From Rhodospirillales bacterium (GTDB taxonomy: Bacteria; Pseudomonadota; Alphaproteobacteria; Rhodospirillales; Casp-alpha2): 6,664 bases of DNA. The first letter of the stretch is position 1, and the number at the start of each line of letters is the position of its first letter. The notes under the pieces were generated by a model. That model saw only the letters and a list, made by a program, of their open reading frames with translations, searched no databases and was not told the origin of the DNA. The DNA is taken from positions 1-6,664 of the forward strand of contig JANQIJ010000004.1 of NCBI GenBank assembly GCA_028282185.1, given 5' to 3'. Below are positions 1 through 6,230 of this stretch, one piece after another. A program made the translations under genes and the position numbers.

Positions 1-50
1 TGCGGCGCGGGATTGCCGCATTGCCGCGCACTCGACGGGCCGGGCCGGCC

Positions 51-1616
51 TCAGCTGTTGCGCGATCGCGACCGTCCAAGGATGGACGCCGGGACCAGCG
101 CCACGGCGAAGATCGCCGCGATCTGGTAGAACGAATCGTGGAACGCGAAGATGTTGGCCTGGGCATGGACCACCCGCCCCAGATAGTCGAGCGCCAGGGC
201 GCCGTCGGTCGGTGCCGGAATGCCGCCCGCTTGCAATAAGGCCTCGACCTTCTCCAGCATTTCCGCCGTCGGTCCCTTCAGATTGTTCTGCGTCCAGGTG
301 ATGGTGTCGGCGTGATAGGCGGTGCGCATTTCCAACGTCACGGCGGTGATGTTGACGCCGAAGGCGCCGCCCATCTGGCGGAAGAAATTGAACGCTCCCG
401 CCCCCTGCGCCAGTTTGTCCGGCGGCACGGCGGACAGCGCCGCCTTGCCCATGTTGGGGGAAATCAGGCTCATGGCGCCGCGCGTGCACATCGCCAACAG
501 CGCGACCGTGATAAAGGCCGTGTTGACGTCCATCCCGGCCAGGGCGACGGCGGCGACGACGAAGCCCGCGCAGCCGGCGATGATCGGCAGATGCGGCGGC
601 ACCCGGTCGGCCAGGCGCCCTGACAATTGCATCATCGCGACCAGCACCAGGCCCGCCGGGACCAGCACCAGGCCCGCCTTGGTCGCGGTATAGCCCTGCA
701 CCGTTTGGGTGAACAGCGGGATCGCGTAATTGGTCGAGAAGTTGCCAAGGCCGAAGGCGAAGGCGATGGCCACGGCCGAGGCGAACCGCGCGTCGAGAAA
801 CAGTTTCGGATCGAGTAGCGGATTGTCGACCCGCAGTTGGGTCATCACGAAGGTCACCGCGGCGGCGCTACCAGTCAGCGCGAACAGCAGCAACTGCACG
901 GAGTTCCACCCCCATCGCTGGCCGTTGCCGATGGCCGCCATCAGGCAGCCGAGCGCGATCGCCAACAAGACATAGCCCGACCAGTTGAAGTCGGGAATTT
1001 TCTGCAGCGGGTTGCGCGACGGCATCAGGGCCAGGGCCATCATCGCCGCCAATCCGACCAGCGGGAGCGGCACGATGAAGACGTGCCGCCAGGTCAAATG
1101 ATCGATCGCAAGGCCGCCGACCAGTGGCCCGAAGGTCGGCGCCAGGGCGATGCCCATGCCGACGGTGCCGACGGCCAGGCCGCGGCGGTCGGGAGGAAAC
1201 ACGGCGATCGCCGTCGACAGCACCAGCGGCTGGATCAAACCGGCACCGAAGCCCTGCAGGATGCGGCCCAGGATCAGTATTTCGATCGCCGGGCTGAAGG
1301 CCGCCATGAACGCGCCGATGGTGAAGATCACCAATGCGGCCATGAAGGTGTTGCGCGGGCCGACGGCGGCGACGGTCCAGGAATTCAGCACCTGACTGGC
1401 GACCACGGCGGTGAGGAATGCGGTCGACGCCCATTGCGCCAGATCCTGGCCGACGCCGTAGGCCCCCATGATCGAGGGCACGGCGACGTTGACCGTGGTC
1501 GACGACAGCACCATGGTCATCGAACCCAACATGCCGCAGGCGGTGACCAACCATTTGTAGGCCGGGCCGTAGCGGGCGAATTGGATGGCGATGGCCGGGT
1601 TGTCGGTCTGAGTCAA
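51..1616 (-). CDS. DHA2-family (EmrB/QacA-type) MFS efflux permease, 14 TM
   Basis: Inner-membrane drug:H+ antiporter of the major facilitator superfamily, 521 residues, the usual size for 14-helix DHA2 pumps. Seen: a short cytoplasmic N-terminus, a first helix ending in TVNVAVPSI (about residues 41-49), GRILQGFGAGLIQP at 117-130, a motif C-like APTFGPLVGG at 159-168 followed by HLTWRHVF, GRLADR at 333-338 and NFFRQMGGAFGVN at 410-422. These are hallmarks of the EmrB/QacA group. The Asp usual before the TVNVA motif is Ser38 here, which I recall in some DHA2 subgroups. The start is TTG; a TGA lies in frame three codons upstream, so no longer start exists without reading through it. No membrane-fusion partner (EmrA) or regulator is in the window. 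The gene lies 180 bases downstream of the HD-GYP gene on the same strand. The family is secure; the substrate cannot be inferred. Confidence 0.93.
   Translation of the reverse strand: MTQTDNPAIAIQFARYGPAYKWLVTACGMLGSMTMVLSSTTVNVAVPSIMGAYGVGQDLAQWASTAFLTAVVASQVLNSWTVAAVGPRNTFMAALVIFTIGAFMAAFSPAIEILILGRILQGFGAGLIQPLVLSTAIAVFPPDRRGLAVGTVGMGIALAPTFGPLVGGLAIDHLTWRHVFIVPLPLVGLAAMMALALMPSRNPLQKIPDFNWSGYVLLAIALGCLMAAIGNGQRWGWNSVQLLLFALTGSAAAVTFVMTQLRVDNPLLDPKLFLDARFASAVAIAFAFGLGNFSTNYAIPLFTQTVQGYTATKAGLVLVPAGLVLVAMMQLSGRLADRVPPHLPIIAGCAGFVVAAVALAGMDVNTAFITVALLAMCTRGAMSLISPNMGKAALSAVPPDKLAQGAGAFNFFRQMGGAFGVNITAVTLEMRTAYHADTITWTQNNLKGPTAEMLEKVEALLQAGGIPAPTDGALALDYLGRVVHAQANIFAFHDSFYQIAAIFAVALVPASILGRSRSRNS
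639..678 (-). repeat. Two identical 19-base direct repeats inside the efflux gene (period 21)
   Basis: The 19 bases at 639-657 recur exactly at 660-678. On the coding strand they encode AGLVLVP followed by AGLVLVA, residues 314-327, within a membrane helix. The period of 21 bases keeps the reading frame. The distance to the following GRLADR motif looks normal for the family from memory, so this may be a local sequence coincidence in a low-complexity helix and not an inserted duplication. Confidence 0.6.
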
Positions 1617-1656
1617 GGACGGTCAATCCATGGGCGGTTGCGCGAATTGCCCTCCG

Positions 1657-1662
1657 ATCATA
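1657..1662 (-). promoter_or_regulatory. Possible -10 element (TATGAT) for the efflux gene
   Basis: TATGAT on the minus strand matches five of six positions of the sigma-70 -10 consensus. It would start a transcript near 1650, about 34 bases before the TTG start. No convincing -35 element lies 16-18 bases upstream, so this is only a candidate. If real, it would let the efflux gene be expressed apart from the motA-motB-HD-GYP unit. Confidence 0.25.
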
Positions 1663-1753
1663 GCCGGTGGCGCGCATCGCCGCAGGACTAATCGGCTGGC
1701 CCCGCCGAACCTCGGTTGATCGATCCGTCCGCGCCGCCCGTTCCGGGCCGCGC

Positions 1754-1773
1754 GGTCGACCGTTGGGTCGGCC
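1754..1773 (-). other. Short hairpin between the HD-GYP and efflux genes, no U-tract
   Basis: On the minus strand GGCCGACC and GGTCGACC flank a four-base loop, giving an 8-base stem with one mismatch about 23 bases after the HD-GYP stop. No run of T follows, so it is not a standard intrinsic terminator. It could be a pause or RNA 3'-end stabilising structure, or chance in GC-rich DNA. The rest of the 180-base gap (1617-1796) holds only the weak promoter candidate. Confidence 0.2.
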
Positions 1774-1796
1774 GGGCGCCGTGGGGCGGACTTCGT

Positions 1797-3287
1797 TCAG
1801 GTAAACGCAAAGCTGTTTTCCCGGAACAGGGCCAAACAGGTGTTCGCGACGGCCGCGTCATAGCGTGTGCCCTTGTGTTCCTCGATTTCCGCGAGTCCCG
1901 CCTCGATACCCAGCGCCGGCCGATAGGGCCGGTGCGAGGAGATGGCCTCGACCACGTCGGCGACGGCGATGATTCGGCTTTCCTTGCGCAGGCGACCTGC
2001 CTTTAGACCCTTGGGATAGCCGGACCCGTCGATCCGTTCGTGGTGCTGGCGGACCATATCGGCGACCGGCCAGGGGAGTTCGACGTCCTTGATGATGTCA
2101 TAGCCCGTTTCCGTATGAGTCTTGACCAAGTTGAATTCCTCGATCGAAAACCGGCCCGGTCGCGTCAGGATCTCGTTGGGGATGGCGATCTTGCCGATAT
2201 CGTGCACGGTGGCCCCCAGCTTCAGTCCGCGCAATTCGTCCTCGGTCATGCCCATGGCGCCGCCGATCGCGACGGACAATTCCGCGACCCTGTTTTGATG
2301 GCCCGCGGTATAGGGGTCGCGGGCTTCGATCGTTCGCGACAGGGCATGAACGGCCGTAATCAGGCCCTCGCGCATTTCCTGTTCGTGTCGGCGCGCCTGA
2401 GCGGCGGCGCGGGCGCGATGCGAAACGTCGCGATCGACGCCGCGGAAGCCGACGAGCCGGCGTCTATTGTCCAGGACAGGAACGGCGTTGGTTTCCATCA
2501 TGACCTCGTGGCCGGCTTTGTGCCGGTTGATGCTGACAAGATCGGATATCGGCGTCTTTCGCTTCATGTGCCGGCAGAAGATTTTATTTACGCGCCGGGC
2601 CTCGGTCGGCGCCATCAGGTCGAAGGGGGTCATTTCACCGACCATTTCTTCCGGTTCGAAACCCAGCAGGCGTTGGCAGGCGGGGCTGCAGAACGTATAG
2701 ACACGATCCTTGTCGACCTCCCAAACCCAGTCGTTGATGGTGTCCATCAAGGACCGGAACCGTTGTTCGCTTTCGCGCAACGCCTGTTCGGCGAGTTTGT
2801 TCTCGGTCACGTCCTCGATGACCCAAATCGTGTCCGTCGGATCCTCTCCGACGACCCGGCCGGTAAGCCTGCACCAGATAACGGCACCGTCCTTTCGCCG
2901 AAACTTGTGTTCGCCGTCGAAGATTTCGCCTTTTTTCATCATGGGATAGGCTATTTTGCCGAATTCGAGGAAGGCCCGTTTCGACAGGTAGAGCAACTGG
3001 GTCGAGCGGTCCAGCAACTCGTCCAATTCATATCCGAAGATATCGACGACCCTGTCGTTCGCCCAAATGAACCGGCGGCTGCGGATCCGGCAAATCCCGA
3101 CGATCGAGTTGGCGAGAATGCTGGTTTGTTCGTCGGCCACGGCGGCCAGGGCGCGGCGGGCGGTTTCCAGGGCATGAGGGGAATCTTGGCAGATGTTCGA
3201 TGCGCTCGATCGCCGGGAGTGTTTGGACGTGGCTGGTGTCCGGCCTTTGCTCCCATGGCCGGAAACGGATTTCTTTTTCTGTGTCAT
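1797..3287 (-). CDS. PAS-PAS-HD-GYP cyclic-di-GMP phosphodiesterase
   Basis: Predicted soluble cytoplasmic sensor enzyme of 496 residues that hydrolyses cyclic-di-GMP. Seen: a basic, Ser-rich N-terminus (1-35); PAS domain 1 at about 50-165, ending in the PAC-like EDVTENKLAEQALRESEQRF; PAS domain 2 at about 172-292, ending GFRGVDRDVSHR; then HD-GYP at about 305-490. Motifs in the last domain are GHQNRV (H330), HDIGKIAIP (H362, D363, K366), THTETGYDII (H391), HHERIDGSGYP (H415, H416, D420 to P425) and VADVVEAISSHRPYRPA. All expected metal-binding His/Asp motifs are present, so the enzyme should be active. There is no GGDEF or receiver domain and no membrane segment. The ATG at 3287 was chosen over one at 3353 because AGGTGG lies just upstream and the longer form would overlap motB by about 50 bases. 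The gene starts 13 bases after the motB stop, implying co-transcription and a role in controlling the motor or the motile state. PAS ligand unknown. Confidence 0.94.
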   Translation of the reverse strand: MTQKKKSVSGHGSKGRTPATSKHSRRSSASNICQDSPHALETARRALAAVADEQTSILANSIVGICRIRSRRFIWANDRVVDIFGYELDELLDRSTQLLYLSKRAFLEFGKIAYPMMKKGEIFDGEHKFRRKDGAVIWCRLTGRVVGEDPTDTIWVIEDVTENKLAEQALRESEQRFRSLMDTINDWVWEVDKDRVYTFCSPACQRLLGFEPEEMVGEMTPFDLMAPTEARRVNKIFCRHMKRKTPISDLVSINRHKAGHEVMMETNAVPVLDNRRRLVGFRGVDRDVSHRARAAAQARRHEQEMREGLITAVHALSRTIEARDPYTAGHQNRVAELSVAIGGAMGMTEDELRGLKLGATVHDIGKIAIPNEILTRPGRFSIEEFNLVKTHTETGYDIIKDVELPWPVADMVRQHHERIDGSGYPKGLKAGRLRKESRIIAVADVVEAISSHRPYRPALGIEAGLAEIEEHKGTRYDAAVANTCLALFRENSFAFT

Positions 3288-3291
3288 GTCG

Positions 3292-3297
3292 CCACCT
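3292..3297 (-). promoter_or_regulatory. Ribosome-binding site deciding the HD-GYP start
   Basis: AGGTGG on the minus strand sits four bases before the ATG at 3287, in the 13-base gap after the motB stop. It supports this start over the in-frame ATG at 3353. Confidence 0.7.
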
Positions 3298-3300
3298 GTT

Positions 3301-3996
3301 TCATTTGCCGGTTTCGAGAACGATGTTGACCCGTCGGTTGCGGGCCCGCCCATTCGGGTTGTCGTTGGAATCGATCGGCCGCGTATCCGCGTGTCCGACG
3401 GCCGTCAGACGGTGGCTGTCGATCCCGAGGTCGATGAGATGCCGCACGACCCGGCTGGCACGCGCCGAGGAAAGTTCCCAATTGGACGGATACCGGTCCG
3501 TCGCGATGGGCAGGGGGTCGGTATGTCCTTCAACCGCAACCCCGCCGCCGCCCGACGCCACCAGCGGCGCCAGCCTGGCCAGCAAGGATCGCCCCTCGGC
3601 CGACAGTTCGGCGATCCCCGAGGCAAACAGAACCTTGTCGTCGATCACCAATTCAGCGCGCCGCGCGCGGCGCGAAATCAAGACCTTGCCGGCCAGTCCC
3701 GCGTCCCGGATTTCCGCGCGGAGGCGCGCAATCGCGGGGTCGGGCGGCAGGTCGGACGCGGTGTCCGCCGCCGGCGTCGTCGATGAGGTGGTCGGTTCGG
3801 GAACGATCCCTGCGCCTCCCGGCGCCGGGGCTAGGCTCAGGGAATCGATCAGGCGCCTGAACTGTCCTTCATCGGCGCGTGACAAGGCAAGCAGCAATAC
3901 GAACAGGGCGATCAGGAGCGTCATCACGTCCACGTAGCTGAGCAACCATCCCGTCGGACGATCGAATGTCATGCGATGGTCTTCGAAACGTTTCAT
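3301..3996 (-). CDS. motB: Flagellar stator subunit B, MotB/PomB-like, OmpA domain
   Basis: Stator subunit that anchors the motor's ion channel to peptidoglycan; 231 residues, short compared with about 310 for MotB/PomB and near MotS. Seen: one membrane helix at about 17-39 (WLLSYVDVMTLLIALFVLLLALS) holding Asp23, at the position of the essential ion-binding Asp of MotB/PomB; a plug-like amphipathic stretch SRADEGQFRRLIDSL (39-53); a Pro/Ser/Thr/Ala linker (about 55-88); and an OmpA-like domain (about 118-229) with GHTDPLP (157-163), NWELSSARASRVV (172-184), GHADTRP and the terminal GRARNRRVNIVL. The helix followed by a Q-F plug motif resembles PomB/MotS/LafU more than E. coli MotB. The ATG at 3996 has AAGGGG directly before it; an in-frame ATG at 3972 is the alternative. 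It lies 52 bases after motA and 13 bases before the HD-GYP gene. The family call is secure; the coupling ion is not known. Confidence 0.92.
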   Translation of the reverse strand: MKRFEDHRMTFDRPTGWLLSYVDVMTLLIALFVLLLALSRADEGQFRRLIDSLSLAPAPGGAGIVPEPTTSSTTPAADTASDLPPDPAIARLRAEIRDAGLAGKVLISRRARRAELVIDDKVLFASGIAELSAEGRSLLARLAPLVASGGGGVAVEGHTDPLPIATDRYPSNWELSSARASRVVRHLIDLGIDSHRLTAVGHADTRPIDSNDNPNGRARNRRVNIVLETGK

Positions 3997-4040
3997 CCCC
4001 TTGTTCCAATCCGTCGTTGCATGGCGGTGCGATCGGTCAT
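3993..4040 (-). other. Possible 15-codon leader ORF between motA and motB
   Basis: A tiny ORF (MTDRTAMQRRIGTRG) starts eight bases after the motA stop. Its TGA stop overlaps the motB ATG as ATGA, in a different frame. That arrangement could couple motB translation to upstream ribosomes. No Shine-Dalgarno sequence is seen before its ATG, and an ORF this short can easily arise by chance, so the call is weak. Confidence 0.15.
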
Positions 4041-4048
4041 CCGGCGGG

Positions 4049-4924
4049 TCAGGAAATCGGACCTCTCTGGAAACCGTTCATGGTTCCGGCGAGTTCGTCA
4101 TCCTGGCGCGCCAGAAACGAATTCAACGTTTCCCGCACGTAGGCAGGTCCGCGTTGCTCATGCAATAAACGGACCCCCTCCATGGCCATGGCCAGCACGG
4201 CGGTCCGTTCATCGGTCCGCCCTTCGAGTTTCGCTGCCACCGGCAGGAATATGAGATTGGCCAGCAACACGCCGTAGAACGTGGTAATCAGGGCGAGGGC
4301 CAGGTCGGTGCCGATTTGCTCGATCGACCCGCTGTTAAGGTTCCGCAGCATGTTGACCAGGCCCATGAGCGTGCCCAATAGGCCGAACGCCGGCGCATAG
4401 GCGCCCATGGCCCGGAAGATGCCCGCTTCCGCTCTCTCCCGCGCCTGCATCCGTTGAATCCGCCATTCCAACAGTTCTTGAATATCGGAAAACGCCACGC
4501 CGTCCGAGACCAGCCGCACGCCCGTCCTTAGGAAGGGGCTCTTGATCTTCGGCAGTTCGTCTTCCACCTTCGGCGTCTGTCCGGAAGACAGCAATCCGGC
4601 CACCCGGATGATTTCATCGACATCGTCGCGGGCGTAGAGGCGTTCGTTTCGCAGGACGATGAAGAAGATCTTGAACACGCGGAGAAACTCACCGAGGGGA
4701 TAGCTGATCAACGTCGCCGCCACGGTGCCGCCGACGACAATCATCAGACCGGGAATGTTCAAGAAGACGACGACATCGGCCGAGCCAAACGCGATCGCGG
4801 CACCAACCAATAGGATGCCACCGATCATGCCGATGACCGTCGCCGGGTTCATCCGGAACCGCAATCGATCTTGGGCGACCCGGGGCCGGCGATGCGGATG
4901 CCCGTTGTCAATTTCGACGGCCAT
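4049..4924 (-). CDS. motA: Flagellar stator subunit A, MotA/PomA-like
   Basis: Inner-membrane stator subunit that forms the torque-generating ion channel with MotB. The MotA core begins at MNPATVIGMIGG (ATG at 4852), 267 residues to the stop, matching PomA/MotA length. Numbered from there: helices at about 3-22 and 28-50, a large cytoplasmic domain 51-150 with charged residues, then helix 3 with GAYAPAFGLLGTLMGLVNML (150-169) and helix 4 with ALITTFYGVLLANLIFLP (187-204). Pro154 and Pro204 sit at the positions of the two conserved MotA prolines. Thr161 and Thr190-Thr191 recall PomA (Na+ type), where E. coli MotA has other residues. Starts: ATG 4852 has no clear ribosome site; ATG 4924 (used here) adds a 24-residue basic tail; ATG 5038 has AAAGG just upstream but adds 62 residues with no MotA resemblance. 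It is the first gene of the motA-motB-HD-GYP unit. Family secure; start and ion uncertain. Confidence 0.92.
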   Translation of the reverse strand: MAVEIDNGHPHRRPRVAQDRLRFRMNPATVIGMIGGILLVGAAIAFGSADVVVFLNIPGLMIVVGGTVAATLISYPLGEFLRVFKIFFIVLRNERLYARDDVDEIIRVAGLLSSGQTPKVEDELPKIKSPFLRTGVRLVSDGVAFSDIQELLEWRIQRMQARERAEAGIFRAMGAYAPAFGLLGTLMGLVNMLRNLNSGSIEQIGTDLALALITTFYGVLLANLIFLPVAAKLEGRTDERTAVLAMAMEGVRLLHEQRGPAYVRETLNSFLARQDDELAGTMNGFQRGPIS

Positions 4925-5039
4925 TGGGCCGGTTTGTCCCAAACGTAACGAAACAAGCGAGGCGCAACCGTTTCGGGGGCAGATTGCCTGCCCGGCGATG
5001 CCCGCCTCGCGACTGATCCCAGGGTGCCCATGGCGCATT

Positions 5040-5055
5040 CACCTTTGCTGAGGTG
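5040..5055 (-). promoter_or_regulatory. Inverted repeat over a possible motA ribosome-binding site
   Basis: In the minus-strand RNA, CACCT (5055-5051) can pair with AGGTG (5044-5040) around a six-base loop. The second arm is the Shine-Dalgarno-like AAAGGTG directly before the ATG at 5038. A competing pairing, TTTGC (5059-5055) with GCAAA (5048-5044), overlaps it. The stem is only five base pairs, so a regulatory hairpin is possible but weakly supported. It matters only if translation begins at 5038. Confidence 0.25.
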
Positions 5056-5309
5056 CAAAAAATGTAGCAACCAACACTTGCTGTTTTGCATACAACTGTA
5101 ACAAAACCTTTAAAATGCAAACATATGCCAAAGGTCATAACGGTCGGTCATAGATGATCCGTCGGGGGGTCCCCCGTCCGTCCGCCTGCTCGCCCGTCCA
5201 TATACCCGCATGACGGGCCTTGACCCGAAACCCGAATGGGGCGGCGGTTCGCGCGTGGCTTACGCCGACGTGATCGAATGTGACGCGACCCGCGCAATGA
5301 GGCGGCCTA

Positions 5310-5315
5310 TATGAT
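5310..5315 (+). promoter_or_regulatory. Possible -10 element (TATGAT) for the DUF547 gene
   Basis: TATGAT, embedded in CCTATATGATC, matches five of six -10 consensus positions. It would start a transcript near 5322, about 57 bases before the ATG at 5379. No good -35 element is present at the correct distance, so an activator or an alternative sigma factor would be needed if it is real. Confidence 0.3.
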
Positions 5316-5368
5316 CTTGCGACCCGGCAAACCCGATTGACCCGGTGAAACCCCATGACTGTCAGTCC

Positions 5369-5373
5369 AGGAG
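5369..5373 (+). promoter_or_regulatory. Ribosome-binding site deciding the DUF547 start
   Basis: AGGAG lies five bases before the ATG at 5379, an ideal spacing. The upstream in-frame ATG at 5355 is preceded by GTGAAACCCC and has no such site. This supports the shorter protein, whose N-terminus is then a clean signal sequence. Confidence 0.75.
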
Positions 5374-5378
5374 CGAGA

Positions 5379-6230
5379 ATGAGGAAAAGGATTCTGAAAA
5401 ACGGTTGGATCGTCGCCATCTGGCTGAGTGTCAGCGCCTTTGCTTCGCTGGAGGCGGTTTTCGCGCCCAAGGCGGAGCTTTGGGAGGACTGGACCGCGCA
5501 TGCCCCGAACTCCACCGTGACCGTCGATCACGCTGCTTGGGACCGGTTTCTAGACCGCTATCTCACGGTCCACGAGGGAGGCGTCGATACGCTGGCTTAT
5601 GATGATGTCACCCCTACCGATAAGAAAGCCCTCGACGCCTATGTCGCGGCGCTTGAAGAGGTCGCGGTCAGCGGCCTCGGCCGCGACGAACAATATGCCT
5701 ATTGGCTGAACTTCTATAACGCGCTGACGGTGAAGGTCGTGCTCGACCATTGGCCGGTCAAAACGATCCGCGACATCGATTTGTCTTCGGGTCTGTTCGC
5801 CGACGGCCCGTGGGGTAAACAATTGGTGGCCGTGGAAGGGCGCGAATTGTCATTGAACGACATCGAACACCGAATTCTTAGGCCGATCTGGCGGGACCCG
5901 CGCATCCATTACGGCGTCAATTGCGCCTCGGTCGGCTGCCCCGACCTGTTTCCTCGGGCGTTCCGTGCGGCGACGCTTGAAGCGGACTTGGAGCAAGCGG
6001 CGCGCACCTACGTCAACGATCCCCGGGGTGCCCATTTCGACGGCGACGGCGACCTGATCCTGTCGAAGATCTATGTCTGGTTCAAAGACGACTTCGGCGG
6101 TGATACGGCAGGCGTGTTGGATCACCTGAAACGCTATGCCGCGCCGGATTTGCGGGACAGGCTGGAGGGCGCCGACAGTGTCCTGGGCTACGAATACGAC
6201 TGGTCGATCAACGCGCCTTCGGGCAGCTAA
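5379..6230 (+). CDS. Exported DUF547-domain protein of unknown function
   Basis: 283-residue protein, probably secreted to the periplasm or membrane-anchored. Seen: a basic start MRKRILKNG, a hydrophobic stretch WIVAIWLSVSAFASLEAVFA (10-29) fitting a signal peptide with possible cleavage after AFA or VFA, then a full DUF547 domain. Conserved blocks are YAYWLNFYNALTVKVVL (106-122), LSLNDIEHRILR (158-169), DPRIHYGVNCASVGCPDL (173-190, with Cys182 and Cys187), LSKIYVWFKDDFGG (228-241) and the terminal GYEYDWSIN. DUF547 has no established biochemical activity that I can name; the invariant His and Cys residues suggest a metal site or catalytic centre, which is inference. The ATG at 5379 was chosen because of AGGAG upstream; an ATG at 5355 would add eight residues. 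The gene converges on the glycosyltransferase gene and shares the bases CTAA at the two stops. It is divergent from the stator operon. Confidence 0.92.
   Translation: MRKRILKNGWIVAIWLSVSAFASLEAVFAPKAELWEDWTAHAPNSTVTVDHAAWDRFLDRYLTVHEGGVDTLAYDDVTPTDKKALDAYVAALEEVAVSGLGRDEQYAYWLNFYNALTVKVVLDHWPVKTIRDIDLSSGLFADGPWGKQLVAVEGRELSLNDIEHRILRPIWRDPRIHYGVNCASVGCPDLFPRAFRAATLEADLEQAARTYVNDPRGAHFDGDGDLILSKIYVWFKDDFGGDTAGVLDHLKRYAAPDLRDRLEGADSVLGYEYDWSINAPSGS

Larger units (their letters stand above)
5039..5354. promoter_or_regulatory. Divergent intergenic region with AT-rich core upstream of motA
   Basis: About 316 bases between motA (minus) and the DUF547 gene (plus). The part at 5051-5140 has only 31 G/C in 90 bases, unlike the GC-rich genes on both sides, and probably holds the stator operon promoter. 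TGCAAA hexamers occur at 5054-5059 and 5116-5121, with the reverse TTTGCA at 5085-5090, each exactly 31 bases from the next. No strong sigma-70 pair is evident on the minus strand. The GC-rich part (5141-5354) holds an inverted repeat CGGGGG/CCCCCG at 5163-5176 and the TATGAT element described separately. No RNA gene or convincing small ORF was found. Confidence 0.55.

Noticed and set aside
1..50. Terminator after the efflux gene
   Set aside because: The GC-rich bases after the stop contain GGCCGGCC-type self-complementarity but no T-run, and the window ends too soon to judge.
837..1691. Plus-strand open frame (284 codons) across the 5' part of the efflux gene
   Set aside because: Its composition is rich in Arg, Gly, His, Gln and Asp with no domain, as expected for an antisense shadow of membrane-helix codons.
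2040..3329. Long plus-strand open frame (429 codons) opposite the HD-GYP gene
   Set aside because: It is antisense to a gene with clear PAS and HD-GYP motifs and shows no recognisable domain; such open frames are common opposite GC-rich genes.
5111..5131. Sigma-54-like promoter (TGGCA ... TTGCA) on the minus strand upstream of motA
   Set aside because: The GG and GC pairs are separated by nine bases where sigma-54 promoters need ten, and the conserved CG after TGGCA is missing.
5163..5176. CGGGGG/CCCCCG inverted repeat as an intrinsic terminator
   Set aside because: The two-base centre is too tight for a normal loop, no T-run follows on either strand, and no gene ends nearby.
5135..5515. 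Minus-strand open frame overlapping the intergenic region and the DUF547 signal peptide
   Set aside because: It has no recognisable domain and runs antisense over a gene with a strong ribosome site and conserved DUF547 blocks.
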